Source: a virus. Taken from it: a stretch of 37,642 nucleotides of DNA. Every line of letters starts with the position of its first letter. Position 1 is the first letter of the stretch. The notes under the pieces are model-generated. The model worked only from the letters and a program-made list of their open reading frames with translations. It ran no database searches and was not told where the DNA came from. Shown piece by piece: positions 22,738 through 30,585 of this stretch. Made by a program: the position numbers and the translations under genes. The DNA lies in IMG/VR virus record IMGVR_UViG_3300045902_000819, positions 1 through 37,642 of that record; one strand, 5' to 3'.

Positions 22738-24528
22738 TCACGCGGCGAGGCCCAGGAGCCTCCGGAGGTGGTCCGGGAGCGCCTGGGCGGGAGAGGGAGG
22801 TGGGGGCGCGGGAGGTGGCGCCGGGGTGCGCTCCGACGGGGCCGGGGCTGCGGGCTGGAAGATCGCCATGGTCGTTGCCCATGCCCCGAAGGCCTGGGCG
22901 TCGCGGTGCTCCGGAGGGGGCGTCGCCATCGCCGCGGCCTGGTCGTGGGTGAAGGTCTGGCCACCGGCCAGGACCAGCGCCCCCTGCTTGGCGAAATACG
23001 ACGCCATCACGTCATCGGGGGTGTGCCCGACGCGGGAGAAGTCCAACAGGTGCGCCTCCCAGTCGCGGATGGCGAGGTAGGCTTCCAGTTCGTCCGGGGC
23101 GAGGCGCACGCGATAGTCGGCTTCCTTGTCGCTGGCGGAGGGGGCTGGAATGATCCAGCGACCGGCGCGCATTTCGGCGCCGATGCCCTCGATTCCGAGG
23201 CTCTCGTGCCATTTCTGCGAGGTCGTGGAGAAATCGAGGATGGGCGTCTCCAGCCCACCCGCGCGAGCGAACTGCGCCAACGCCACCTGAGCGCCGTTGT
23301 CCTCGACGACGAAAAGATCCGGCCGGTACCGGTCATCGAGGAGCTTCAGGCGCTCGAGCGCCACATCGAAGGACCAGCGGCCTTTTTCGATCCAGAGCAC
23401 CTGCCGGGAGCCGTCGGGGTGGATGCCGAGGACGAAGAAGACGGTCTGGTCGGTTTTCCGCTTCCTCTCCGTCTTGCCTGTCGCCAGGTCGACGCCGATC
23501 GCCACGCGGAGCCGCTGGGCCATCAGTACACCCATCAGCTCCAGGTGCTCCGGGCGCAACAGGTTGCCCTGACGGTCGAAGTCGTGGCGCACGGTGCGCT
23601 GGGGACGTAGCCCGGCGCCGCGCTGACGTGCCGCCGCGAACCAGGCGGACTGGAAGATGCGTGTCGCGTCACTCCGCGGGCGGCACAGGTACATGCGCTC
23701 GAAGGAGGCGAGTGGCATCGACTCGCGCTCGGTGTTGAGCCAGGCCTGCGAGCGGAACGAAGGCCAGAGCAGCCTTCCTGTTTCGTCGATGGCGGGATAC
23801 GCCTTGTACCAGACGCCAGCGCGGCGGCTGTACTCGAAGGCCACATCGTTCTCATGCCAGGCGTTGGCGAGCATGAAAAACTGGCCTCGCGTGGTCTTGC
23901 GAGTACGGATCGCCAGGTCGATGAACGCGATCAGCTTTCTGCGCTGGTGCTCCGTCAGGCTGTTCTCAAAATCCACAACATCATCGGCGAGAACGATATC
24001 GGCGCGGGTGCCCTGGGGGCTGCTATCGAGGCCGTAGGTTTCGACGGTGTCGCTGGTGGTGTCGATGCCAGCACCGGCCAGGCGGATCCGGTCATCGGTC
24101 CACGGCAGTCCAGGCTTCAGCTCCGGGAACACCGCCTGGACCATGGGGTTGCTCTCGATCTGGCGGCGGATTTTCCGCAGGAGCTTTTTCGCGTTCTCCT
24201 GCTGTTTTCCCAGGAGCAGGACGCGAATCGTGGGCATCCGGCCCATGCGCCAGATCAGGTGGTAAATCACCTGCTCCGTCTTGCCGAAACCGGTGGCGCC
24301 GTGGATGACGACGATGGACTGTGTCGACCAGGCCGCCTGCCACTCGCGGTGAAATCCCTGCTGCTCGAAGGGCGGCATGCAGGGGTCCTGATCGTTGCGA
24401 GCGCACAGCTCAACGAAGGCGTTGACGTCCTCGCGAGCCCTCAGGGTGTCCTGCTGGATGAGCCGGAGCACCAGGTCCTGGCGCTCCTCGACGGTCAGGC
24501 CGTGCTCAACGAGGGCTCGTCGCGCCAT
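22738..24528 (-). CDS. terL: Terminase large subunit
   Basis: The 596-aa product shows both terminase domains. Walker A is GATGFGKT at residues 77-84 and Walker B is ADIVLADD around 176-183, together forming the packaging ATPase. The C-terminal RNase H-like nuclease shows acidic residues in RVAIGVDLATGKT, DLFVVEDNG and HTPDDVMASYFA. A Pro-rich tail ends the protein. It would cut concatemeric DNA and pump it into the head through the portal. The ATG at 24528 overlaps the end of the preceding gene by 23 bases. All key motifs look intact. Confidence 0.93.
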   Translation of the reverse strand: MARRALVEHGLTVEERQDLVLRLIQQDTLRAREDVNAFVELCARNDQDPCMPPFEQQGFHREWQAAWSTQSIVVIHGATGFGKTEQVIYHLIWRMGRMPTIRVLLLGKQQENAKKLLRKIRRQIESNPMVQAVFPELKPGLPWTDDRIRLAGAGIDTTSDTVETYGLDSSPQGTRADIVLADDVVDFENSLTEHQRRKLIAFIDLAIRTRKTTRGQFFMLANAWHENDVAFEYSRRAGVWYKAYPAIDETGRLLWPSFRSQAWLNTERESMPLASFERMYLCRPRSDATRIFQSAWFAAARQRGAGLRPQRTVRHDFDRQGNLLRPEHLELMGVLMAQRLRVAIGVDLATGKTERKRKTDQTVFFVLGIHPDGSRQVLWIEKGRWSFDVALERLKLLDDRYRPDLFVVEDNGAQVALAQFARAGGLETPILDFSTTSQKWHESLGIEGIGAEMRAGRWIIPAPSASDKEADYRVRLAPDELEAYLAIRDWEAHLLDFSRVGHTPDDVMASYFAKQGALVLAGGQTFTHDQAAAMATPPPEHRDAQAFGAWATTMAIFQPAAPAPSERTPAPPPAPPPPSPAQALPDHLRRLLGLAA

Positions 24529-24907
24529 GGCGAGCCTCCAGGGCGACGATCGCGAGGGTGGCGAGGTGGTCGGTGAGCGCTGGCGAGAGCCCCGAGCCCG
24601 CCACGAGCTGCTGGCGCAGGTCGCTCACCCCGAGCTGCCAGCCCTCCGCGGCGAGGTGAGCCACGAGCTGTGCCATTCCGTTCTCGTCGAGGGGCTTTTC
24701 CGCCAGCGCCGCAGCCACCCGTTCTCCCAGCGGGAGGAACCGCCCCTGGAGTCCGGGAGGAAGCGGCAGGGGCTCAGGCTCGGAGGTCGTCGGCGGGGGC
24801 TCCGGTCCGTCGAGGGAGAGCGGGACAGGCTGGGCGTACCAGGCCCCGAGCGCAGCCCCAAGGAGCAGCGCCAGGAGCACCAGGACGACGACAGCCGGGA
24901 CGCCCAT
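24506..24907 (-). CDS. Small membrane-anchored protein between the terminase genes
   Basis: The 133-aa protein has one N-terminal hydrophobic segment (about residues 4-22, VPAVVVLVLLALLLGAALG), then a Pro/Ser/Glu-rich stretch (35-55) and a helical C-terminal domain (about 60-130). This points to a membrane anchor with a periplasmic or external domain. I do not recognise a family. Its place between an accessory gene and TerL is not typical of holins or spanins, but some phages scatter lysis genes, so a spanin-like role cannot be excluded. Start overlaps the previous stop by one base (TGATG). Confidence 0.5.
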   Translation of the reverse strand: MGVPAVVVLVLLALLLGAALGAWYAQPVPLSLDGPEPPPTTSEPEPLPLPPGLQGRFLPLGERVAAALAEKPLDENGMAQLVAHLAAEGWQLGVSDLRQQLVAGSGLSPALTDHLATLAIVALEARHGATSPR

Positions 24908-25287
24908 CACTTCTCCGGGAACTGCGTCCTGAGGTACGCCACCACGTCGGGCTCGTCCTTTTCGAGGCAGGACTCGACGACCTTCACGGTGCCCTCGGCG
25001 CCGCTCTTGCGCAGGCCCTCGGCGGCCTTGTGCCCGGCCAGGCCGGTGTTGACCGCGAAGGCGACGCGGCTCAAGGCGACCCCCCAGGGGGCAGGGATGT
25101 TGAGCTGCGCCGCCGCCTGGAGCAGCGGGAGGCCGACGAGGCCCCTGCTCCTGGCAAGCTCCAGGAGTCCCTTGCGGATGTCGGGCTTCTCCGGAGGAGC
25201 GGGCTCCTTCTTCGCGGTCTTCGGTGCCGGAGGCGGGGGCTCTTGGGAGGCGGCGTGGGCCAGGGAGGGGGCGGCTTCGTCGGACAT
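24907..25287 (-). CDS. Hypothetical 126-aa protein downstream of operator C
   Basis: I do not recognise this protein. Residues 1-35 are Pro/Ala/Lys-rich and probably disordered. Residues 36-126 form a small helical domain (KGLLELARSRGLVGLPLLQ, VALSRVAFAVNTGLAGHKAAEG, then VVAYLRTQFPEK). The ATG at 25287 has no Shine-Dalgarno sequence. Instead the 20-bp tandem repeat ends two bases before it, as for the RHH gene. That shared leader suggests common control of this gene, and of the membrane protein and terminase behind it, by the RHH protein. Confidence 0.5.
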   Translation of the reverse strand: MSDEAAPSLAHAASQEPPPPAPKTAKKEPAPPEKPDIRKGLLELARSRGLVGLPLLQAAAQLNIPAPWGVALSRVAFAVNTGLAGHKAAEGLRKSGAEGTVKVVESCLEKDEPDVVAYLRTQFPEK

Positions 25288-25289
25288 GC

Positions 25290-25309
25290 GGCACAGTTTG
25301 GCACAGTTT
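25290..25309 (-). promoter_or_regulatory. Tandem 10-bp repeat, candidate operator C
   Basis: Two identical units, AAACTGTGCC AAACTGTGCC in the gene direction, end two bases before the ATG at 25287. A weaker third unit (GCTTTGGCTC) may precede them. The site lies in the 38-base gap between small terminase and the 126-aa gene. Confidence 0.65.
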
Positions 25310-25325
25310 GAGCCAAAGCTCACCC

Positions 25326-25949
25326 TCAGCTCGCCTCGACGGACCGGGCCACGTCCTCGGGGGAGGCCCCCGCGAGGATGCGGGCTTTCTGCTCCGGCGT
25401 TGGGCGGCGCCCGGTCAGGGACCAGAACCGGAGCAACCGCTCGTCCTCGACGAACTCGGAGAACTGCGAGGGGATCCTGATCGCCTGGGGCTGCTCCGGC
25501 TGCCCCTTCCCGACGGCCTTGCTGGGGAACGCCCCGCGGATCTCGCCCATCGTTTTGGCGGCAGCCACGGCGCCCTTTGCGTCCCCGTTGCTCATCGCCA
25601 GCTCGTAGGCGGCCTGGAGCTGGTCGAGGGTAATGCGGGCGGCGTCCTTCAGCCCTCGGCTCCCGGAGAGGTGGCGACGAAGGCGGTTGGCCTGGGCCGC
25701 GTAGCCTTTTACAGTTTCGGGAGAGACCGCCCACAGGTTGCCGTACTGGAGCGCCTTGACCTTGGACCAGCGCCCCTGTGCCATAAGCAAAGCGATGGCC
25801 AGGATCCGGTCGTCAACGCTCTCCGCCTCCCGGGCCTGCCTGTCCGCGGGGTCCTCGTAGGGGGGCGCCTTGGGGGCCTTCTCCGAGAAACCTCGCGCGC
25901 GCGCGCCTGCGCGCCCGTGGTCAACCTCGTCCTCGTCATCGGACCGCAT
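25326..25949 (-). CDS. Putative terminase small subunit
   Basis: The 207-aa product has an acidic/basic N-terminal tail, then a helical DNA-binding-like region (about residues 45-105) with KVKALQYGNLWAVSPETVKGYAAQANRLRRHL, which resembles the helix-turn-helix of small terminases. A central helical segment (DQLQAAYELAMSNGDAKGA) may be the oligomerisation core. The C terminus is Pro/Arg-containing and likely contacts TerL. ATG 25949 is chosen because GGAAGG lies 6 bases upstream. It is two genes upstream of TerL, close enough to be its partner. Confidence 0.6.
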   Translation of the reverse strand: MRSDDEDEVDHGRAGARARGFSEKAPKAPPYEDPADRQAREAESVDDRILAIALLMAQGRWSKVKALQYGNLWAVSPETVKGYAAQANRLRRHLSGSRGLKDAARITLDQLQAAYELAMSNGDAKGAVAAAKTMGEIRGAFPSKAVGKGQPEQPQAIRIPSQFSEFVEDERLLRFWSLTGRRPTPEQKARILAGASPEDVARSVEAS

Positions 25950-26124
25950 CACGTACCTTCCCACGAATGCGCCAGAGGCGCTTGGCCAGGCGCTTCCACC
26001 GCCGGGCCCAGGTGTGTTCTGCGGCCCACACCTCGAAGGCCTCTTTGTCTTCTTCTGCCTGGAGCCAGAGGAGACCGGCGACCTGACCTTCCAGCTCGGC
26101 GAGGCGGCGTTCTTCTGGGGTCAT
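25936..26124 (-). CDS. Small charged protein, 62 aa
   Basis: The product starts at ATG 26124, overlapping the upstream stop by 4 bases (ATGA). It is one amphipathic helix region (ERRLAELEGQVAGLLWLQ) followed by a basic Trp-rich C terminus (RRWKRLAKRLWRIRGKVRD). The basic end might bind nucleic acid or membranes. I know no family. It overlaps the small terminase gene by 14 bases. Confidence 0.5.
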   Translation of the reverse strand: MTPEERRLAELEGQVAGLLWLQAEEDKEAFEVWAAEHTWARRWKRLAKRLWRIRGKVRDAVR

Positions 26125-26318
26125 CTGCCCCCCACCCTCCTCTCCAGCTCCTCGCGGCTCAGTCCAAGCGCCTGCTCGGCGCCCGCGACGACCCACGCCG
26201 CCAGGTACCGGGGCCACGGCGGGGGGGTGCCGCGGGCGTGGGGGTCGTCGTGCCAGCGGAGCGCGACGAGCGCGTCTCGGATCAGCGACAGGTAGAGGGC
26301 GCGGTAGTCAGGGGTCAC
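26121..26318 (-). CDS. Small hypothetical protein, 65 aa
   Basis: It starts at GTG 26318, overlapping the resolvase-like stop (GTGA), and ends with ATGA onto the 62-aa gene. It contains two helices (YRALYLSLIRDALVALRW and RYLAAWVVAGAEQALG) around a Pro-rich turn. No family is recognised. The tight four-base overlaps on both sides are the main evidence that it is translated. Confidence 0.5.
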   Translation of the reverse strand: MTPDYRALYLSLIRDALVALRWHDDPHARGTPPPWPRYLAAWVVAGAEQALGLSREELERRVGGR

Positions 26319-26806
26319 GAGGTGGCCTTTCGTCGAGGGGCGAGGACGTGGAATTCCACGCGGACGGCGGGGCGGAGCTTGTGGCGCTTGTGGGGCTCCT
26401 GGGTCGGGTACCAGCGCACCGGAGCCCCCGGGTTGTCGTCGCAGCCGAGCCAGCGCGCGGTGGCGTCGCGGACGTGCTTGAGGCTCCCTGCCAGGTTGTC
26501 GTCGTCGAGGGCCTGAGCGCCGAGCCGCACCAGCGAGACCAGGAGGCGCCCATGCTGGGCGAGGAGCTGGGGGCCGGCGGTCCCGCCGAACCTCGCTGCG
26601 AGAGCCGCGAGGGTGGCGTCCTTTTGCCGGGCGGTCCGCTTGGCGCGGGCCATGTGGTGCTCGCTGAGGTTGGCCTCCGAGACCGTGAAGATCTCGAAGG
26701 TGACGTCTGCCAGCAGGCGGAAGCGCGGGGCCACCTGGTCCAGCTCCAGGAGCAGCGCGTCGCGCTCGGCGGTGACCTGGGCGAGCTGTTCGGCGAGGTC
26801 AGACAT
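26315..26806 (-). CDS. RusA-like Holliday junction resolvase
   Basis: The 163-aa protein shows the RusA-type acidic signature: D101-D102-D103-N104 in DDDNLAGSLKHVRD, D114, and D123-D124 in LGCDDN, followed by a final strand with VRVEFHV. An early strand and helix (VTFEIFTVSEANLSEHHMARAKR) match the N-terminal core. RusA enzymes are phage-encoded dimeric nucleases that resolve Holliday junctions, here perhaps before packaging. The first 30 residues form an extra helix. It overlaps the previous gene by 8 bases (26799-26806). Confidence 0.65.
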   Translation of the reverse strand: MSDLAEQLAQVTAERDALLLELDQVAPRFRLLADVTFEIFTVSEANLSEHHMARAKRTARQKDATLAALAARFGGTAGPQLLAQHGRLLVSLVRLGAQALDDDNLAGSLKHVRDATARWLGCDDNPGAPVRWYPTQEPHKRHKLRPAVRVEFHVLAPRRKATS

Positions 26807-27116
26807 CGGGGCACCCCCCGTCTCGGGCGTGAAGCTCGGCGGCGAGCGCCGCGGCCTCCTCCCGGGTGGCGTCCAGCTCTCTGCCGAGTTGCTTGGCCTT
26901 CGCCTGGGCGCGCTGTCCCCTCCGGATGGCGGCGGCGGCATGCCAGGGGGAGCCGGCGACGGCCCAGGCCTCCGCGGAGTCGTCCTCGTCAGGACGGGCT
27001 GGGAGAGGCCCCGTGGCGCAGGTCCGGGGGTCAGGCCACCGGCAGGTCCAGCCGGGCCGTGGTGGGCCCGCTGGGGGGCCGCTGATGAGGTCCAGGACGT
27101 CGACGGGATCAGCCAC
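26799..27116 (-). CDS. Hypothetical protein, 105 aa, next to the candidate origin
   Basis: The GTG at 27116 with GGAGG about 7 bases upstream gives 105 aa. The N-terminal part is Pro-rich with two cysteines (WTCRWPDPRTC), and the C-terminal half is a charged coiled-coil-like helix (QRAQAKAKQLGRELDATREE, AAALAAELHARDGG). I know no family. It is the first gene after the iteron-rich gap and may be transcribed from a promoter there. Confidence 0.45.
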   Translation of the reverse strand: MADPVDVLDLISGPPAGPPRPGWTCRWPDPRTCATGPLPARPDEDDSAEAWAVAGSPWHAAAAIRRGQRAQAKAKQLGRELDATREEAAALAAELHARDGGCPDV

Positions 27117-27177
27117 GGGCCGCCCTCCCCCGTCCCCCTCCGACCGCAGAGGGGACCCCCTGCGAAGTGAGGGGGGC

Positions 27178-27500
27178 TGCGGACGGTTGGAGGTTGCGGA
27201 CGGTTGCCCGAAGTGACGTTTGGACCGTCCGCCCGCACTTTTGGAGCCGTTTTGATGCTGCCGCGGACGGTGCGGACGGTGCGGACGAACCCCTATATTC
27301 TTTTTTCTTAGGGTGGAGAGAAGAGAAAGTAAGAAAGCTGGAGGGCCAAAAAGCCCCCCAACCGCCCGCCACCGGACGCACGAATCCCCCGAAGGGCAAC
27401 CGCCCGCGTCCGCACCGCCCGCACCGTCCCGCATCCCGAGGGGGGGGACCTCGCCGATGTAGTTCTTCCTTTTCAACCGTCCGCATCGTCCGCACCGTCC
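27178..27500. repeat. Iteron-like GCGGACGGT array, candidate replication origin
   Basis: The 9-bp unit GCGGACGGT or close variants recur on both strands. Plus orientation copies are at 27179-27187, 27196-27204 and three in tandem at 27263-27289. Minus orientation copies are at 27224-27232, in a variant array at about 27406-27433 and in another at about 27477-27500. The region sits between the primase-helicase gene and the next gene, a common place for a phage origin. No other coding sequence is credible in 27117-27472. Confidence 0.5.
27290..27337. other. AT-rich island, candidate DNA unwinding element
   Basis: The stretch CCCTATATTCTTTTTTCTTA followed by a purine run (GAGAAGAGAAAGTAAGAAAG) is markedly AT-rich in otherwise GC-rich DNA. 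It starts directly after three tandem iterons (27263-27289). Such an arrangement is typical of origins that melt next to initiator-binding repeats. It could also hold a promoter for the leftward genes. Confidence 0.4.
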
Positions 27501-30052
27501 GGCTTGGCTTGATTTCCAGCGTTTTCTTGCGGGCGGTCGGTCCCGGCGGTTGCGGACGATTGCCGGGTGAGGGTGATCGTCCGGGTCTTGGCGTGCCCCT
27601 CCTGGGTGTAGGACACCACCACCCCACCAGCCCGGAGGGCGGCGGCGCTCCGGTCCAGCCGGGCCCGGGCCCCCCGACCCGACTGGGGCCACCCTGACGG
27701 GGGGCGCTCCCGCTGGTCGGAGGGGTAGGCGTGGCCGGTGAGGGTCTTGAGGAGCTGCTCGGCGGTGGTCTTCCAGGCGAAGCCCTCGCCGCCCTTGTCC
27801 TCCAGGTAGCCGAAGAGCGCGGTGAGGAACGGGTCCTCCGCCTCGAAGGCCTCGCTCTCCTCGCGGCTGGTGAGGTAGGCGGCGACGACGGCGCCGGGGG
27901 GGAGGCCCAGCGCGGACTCGGCGGCGGCGGCCCAGCGGGCCGGGGCGCGCATGCGGATCGACCCGGGGACGTCGGTGGTGGGGCCGGCGACCATGGCCCG
28001 GTGGGCGGCCCAGAGCAGCGCCCCGAGGACCCGGGGGGCCAGCGCGGCCAGCGCGGCCTCGAGCTGGTCGTCGTCCATGCGCCGCTGGCGGGCGGGGAGG
28101 CGCACCAGGAGCGACCGATCGAGGAGGTCCGCGCGGGTAGCCGCGTCGGTGATGCTGGTCAACAGCATGGGGCGGCAGCTCTCGAACACGTCGAGGTCGC
28201 GCCCCGCATACATCTTCCGGACCTCGAAGCCGTCGCCGGTCGAGAGCCTGCACAGGGCGTCCGACAGGTCCCCGTCGAGCGACGAGAGGTTGTCGAAGAC
28301 GAGGACGTGGGCGTGCTCCGCGGAGATCGCCAGCGTGCGGAGGGCCTCGTTCCCCTTGGGAGGGAGGGTCTTCAGCTCGGGTTTTCGGGGGTCCACGAGG
28401 CGCCGCAGCGCCCGCGCCAGGGTGCTCTTGCCGGAGCCCTTCTCGCCGCGGAGGATGAGCAGCGGGTAGGGTCCGACGGGGCGCAGGCAGGCGAACAGCC
28501 AGGCGAGGATGGCGGCCCAGCTCCCGTCGTCGGCGATGTCGAGCAGCTCCCGCAGCTCGGCGAGTACCTGGGCGCTCTCCTCGTCGCTGGCAGCGATCTG
28601 CGGCGCGGGCATCGAAGAGGACCCGGACGGGCGAAACCACGGGATCGGATCGTCGACGGGCCCCACCTGGTCCCCTTCGGCGGTGACCTGCCAGGTGCCG
28701 CCCTGCCCCAGGTCCAGGAGCAGCCGGTCTGCGCTCCCCTGGAGGCGCACGGCGGCGGGGCGGACCTCGAGGTTCCGGGACGCGCGGATCCGGGTGGCGT
28801 CCTCGATGCTCGACTTGTTGAGCACCACCTGGAAGCGCCCCCAGAAGAGCCCCGCGATCACCTCCGTGTAGCGGGTGGACTCGCAGGCCAGCGCCTCCCC
28901 CTCGAAGGCCATGAACAGCCGACCGGTGGGGCTGCGGAAGAAGACCAGCTCGTCGAGCATCTTGACGAGGGCGACGCCCTTGTCTTCGCGGGGGGGCTTG
29001 GGGGCCGGGGTGGCGGCGGCGCGTCGAGCTCCACCCCCATCGCCGCTCCCGCCGCCGCCCGCGGCGGCTTCCGGGGCCTGGGCGCCATGGGGCTGGGGGG
29101 GGAGGCTCCAGACGTCGCGGGAGCCGGCGCTCTCCACGATCCGCAGATCCGGCACCGACCGGGGGCGGCTGGCGCCGGCTCGGAGCTGCCGCTGAATGGT
29201 GCCCCGGGTGCGTGGCTCGTCGGTCCAACGCTGGGCGCGAGCGACCCCGAGGAAGGCGTCGATCACCTCGCGCTCGCCGAGGACCCCGAGGTGCAGGAGC
29301 CCGCCTAGCGCGTAGCTCTCCCGGGCGAGGTCGTTGTTCCGGTCGCCGGCGGGGGAGCGGGCGAGGGTGTCGCAGGCCTTCTCGAGTGCCCGCTGGACGT
29401 AGCGCTCGACGTTGGAGCCCCGGGAGCGGAGCTGCGGCGAGGAAGCGGGCGCCGGGGGCGGGGGCGCGACGATGGGCTCTTCGATGGCGCGGCAGATTTC
29501 GTCTGCGTCGAGCAGTTCACCATCGAGGGCGATTCGGATGTATTCGCCCCCCGGGGGGGTGCCGGGGAAGAACCACAACCGGGACGCGTCGGAGGTCTTG
29601 ACGTCGATGGAGTGCCCGGCCTCCTCGCAACGCCGCGCCACGCTGGCCCAGCCGTACTCCTGCTCCTCGGCGGTGATAGGGCGGTTCAGCGGCAGGATGA
29701 CCCGGAACCGGGGGCTCCCGGGGCGGTGGCTGTAGGTGGTGTGGAGCAGCCCGAAATAGCCCTTCCAGAGCCCCAGGGCCTCCTCGATGGAGGTCCCAGG
29801 GTGGTCGCCGTGGGCCTCGTAATCGAGGCAGATCGCGGTGACGCCCTGGACGTGGGCCTTGTTGCGGCGGTCCCCGTCGAAGAAAGCGGGGCTCCACGCG
29901 CGGAGCGTGGCCTTGTTGGTGACGTTGCGCGGGGGGTTGGTGAACTCGGGGCGAGCGAACCAGTCCTCCCAGCTCGCCATGACCCGCTGCCCGCGGGGGT
30001 TGGTGGTGCCCTGCCAGAGGGTGAAGATCGGGAGGAGTTCAGCGGCAGCCAT
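27473..30052 (-). CDS. AEP-type primase-helicase (replication protein)
   Basis: The 859-aa protein combines a primase and a helicase. The N-terminal archaeo-eukaryotic primase-like domain has D77-Y-E79 (AICLDYEAHGD), a strand SPRFRVILPLNRP, and SIDVKTSDASRLWFFPG around residues 148-164. A helical PriCT-like segment follows near 240-300, then a Gly/Pro-rich linker at 325-355. The helicase domain has Walker A GEKGSGKS at 537-544 and Walker B VLVFDN at 584-589. It would prime and unwind at the phage origin. The ATG at 30052 overlaps the upstream stop by one base; GTG 30055 is possible. The last codons (DGADDADG) are formed by iteron copies. Confidence 0.8.
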   Translation of the reverse strand: MAAAELLPIFTLWQGTTNPRGQRVMASWEDWFARPEFTNPPRNVTNKATLRAWSPAFFDGDRRNKAHVQGVTAICLDYEAHGDHPGTSIEEALGLWKGYFGLLHTTYSHRPGSPRFRVILPLNRPITAEEQEYGWASVARRCEEAGHSIDVKTSDASRLWFFPGTPPGGEYIRIALDGELLDADEICRAIEEPIVAPPPPAPASSPQLRSRGSNVERYVQRALEKACDTLARSPAGDRNNDLARESYALGGLLHLGVLGEREVIDAFLGVARAQRWTDEPRTRGTIQRQLRAGASRPRSVPDLRIVESAGSRDVWSLPPQPHGAQAPEAAAGGGGSGDGGGARRAAATPAPKPPREDKGVALVKMLDELVFFRSPTGRLFMAFEGEALACESTRYTEVIAGLFWGRFQVVLNKSSIEDATRIRASRNLEVRPAAVRLQGSADRLLLDLGQGGTWQVTAEGDQVGPVDDPIPWFRPSGSSSMPAPQIAASDEESAQVLAELRELLDIADDGSWAAILAWLFACLRPVGPYPLLILRGEKGSGKSTLARALRRLVDPRKPELKTLPPKGNEALRTLAISAEHAHVLVFDNLSSLDGDLSDALCRLSTGDGFEVRKMYAGRDLDVFESCRPMLLTSITDAATRADLLDRSLLVRLPARQRRMDDDQLEAALAALAPRVLGALLWAAHRAMVAGPTTDVPGSIRMRAPARWAAAAESALGLPPGAVVAAYLTSREESEAFEAEDPFLTALFGYLEDKGGEGFAWKTTAEQLLKTLTGHAYPSDQRERPPSGWPQSGRGARARLDRSAAALRAGGVVVSYTQEGHAKTRTITLTRQSSATAGTDRPQENAGNQAKPDGADDADG

Positions 30053-30585
30053 CACGACTCACCTCCCCTGCGGAGCCGTTCAACGGTGGTGAGCAGGTCC
30101 CAGAGGTCGGCCTTGACGGCCTCGGGGCCGTTGCAGTCCTCGCCGGTCCCGAGGTGGTGGATGCACGCGGAGAGGCGGGTCTCGATCTTGGCGAGTTCTT
30201 CTTCAACCCACCCCGTCACCCGCTCGAACGTCTGCTGGCTCCCCGCGTTGTAGACGGCCCCGTAGACGCCGCTCATGGGGTGGTGGGCCTCACAGTAGGT
30301 GTCGTCAGCGTCTCCGTAGCGCTCGATTTTGCCCCAGCAGGGTTGATCGGGGCGCTTTAGGACGCACGGCCTCCCCATCTCGTCGATGACACGCGGGCCA
30401 TGGAGGCGTGGCGGCTCCCGTAGGTACCCGTTCCCCTCCCTTTCTTCCCAGTGCCCCTCGCAGAACCGGTCGCCATCGACGCTGTAGCGCTTGACCTCCC
30501 CCCAGCAGGGTTCGTCCACGTGGCCCCAGTGGCGCCCGTCGCATTCGTCCGTCGGGATGCCAATCTCGTCTAGGTTCTTGATCAC
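30052..30585 (-). CDS. Protein with two tandem C-C-H zinc-type motifs
   Basis: The 177-aa product carries two similar units. Unit 1 has C15, C27, C42 and H45, with EPCWGEVKRY and RFCEGHW. Unit 2 has C74, C83, C98 and H101, with QPCWGKIERY and TYCEAHH. In both, C-x14-C-x2-H is conserved exactly, so each unit probably binds one zinc ion. The C-terminal 65 residues are helical with two further cysteines. I do not know the family. It begins at GTG 30585 (GTGA overlap) and lies directly upstream of the primase-helicase, so a DNA- or primase-binding role is likely. Confidence 0.55.
   Translation of the reverse strand: MIKNLDEIGIPTDECDGRHWGHVDEPCWGEVKRYSVDGDRFCEGHWEEREGNGYLREPPRLHGPRVIDEMGRPCVLKRPDQPCWGKIERYGDADDTYCEAHHPMSGVYGAVYNAGSQQTFERVTGWVEEELAKIETRLSACIHHLGTGEDCNGPEAVKADLWDLLTTVERLRRGGES

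Noticed and set aside
18368-25309. The GGCACA-containing repeats as sigma-54 promoters
   Set aside because: TGGCAC resembles a -24 element, but the GC that would form the -12 element is off by one base, and at sites B and C the orientation points away from the downstream gene.
27178-27500. A CRISPR array
   Set aside because: Repeat units are 9 bp, mostly in direct tandem without unique spacers and on both strands; no cas genes are present.
27167-27697. A plus-strand gene across the iteron region
   Set aside because: The translation is low-complexity Arg/Pro sequence opposite the primase-helicase gene and iterons, with no domain pattern or start signal.
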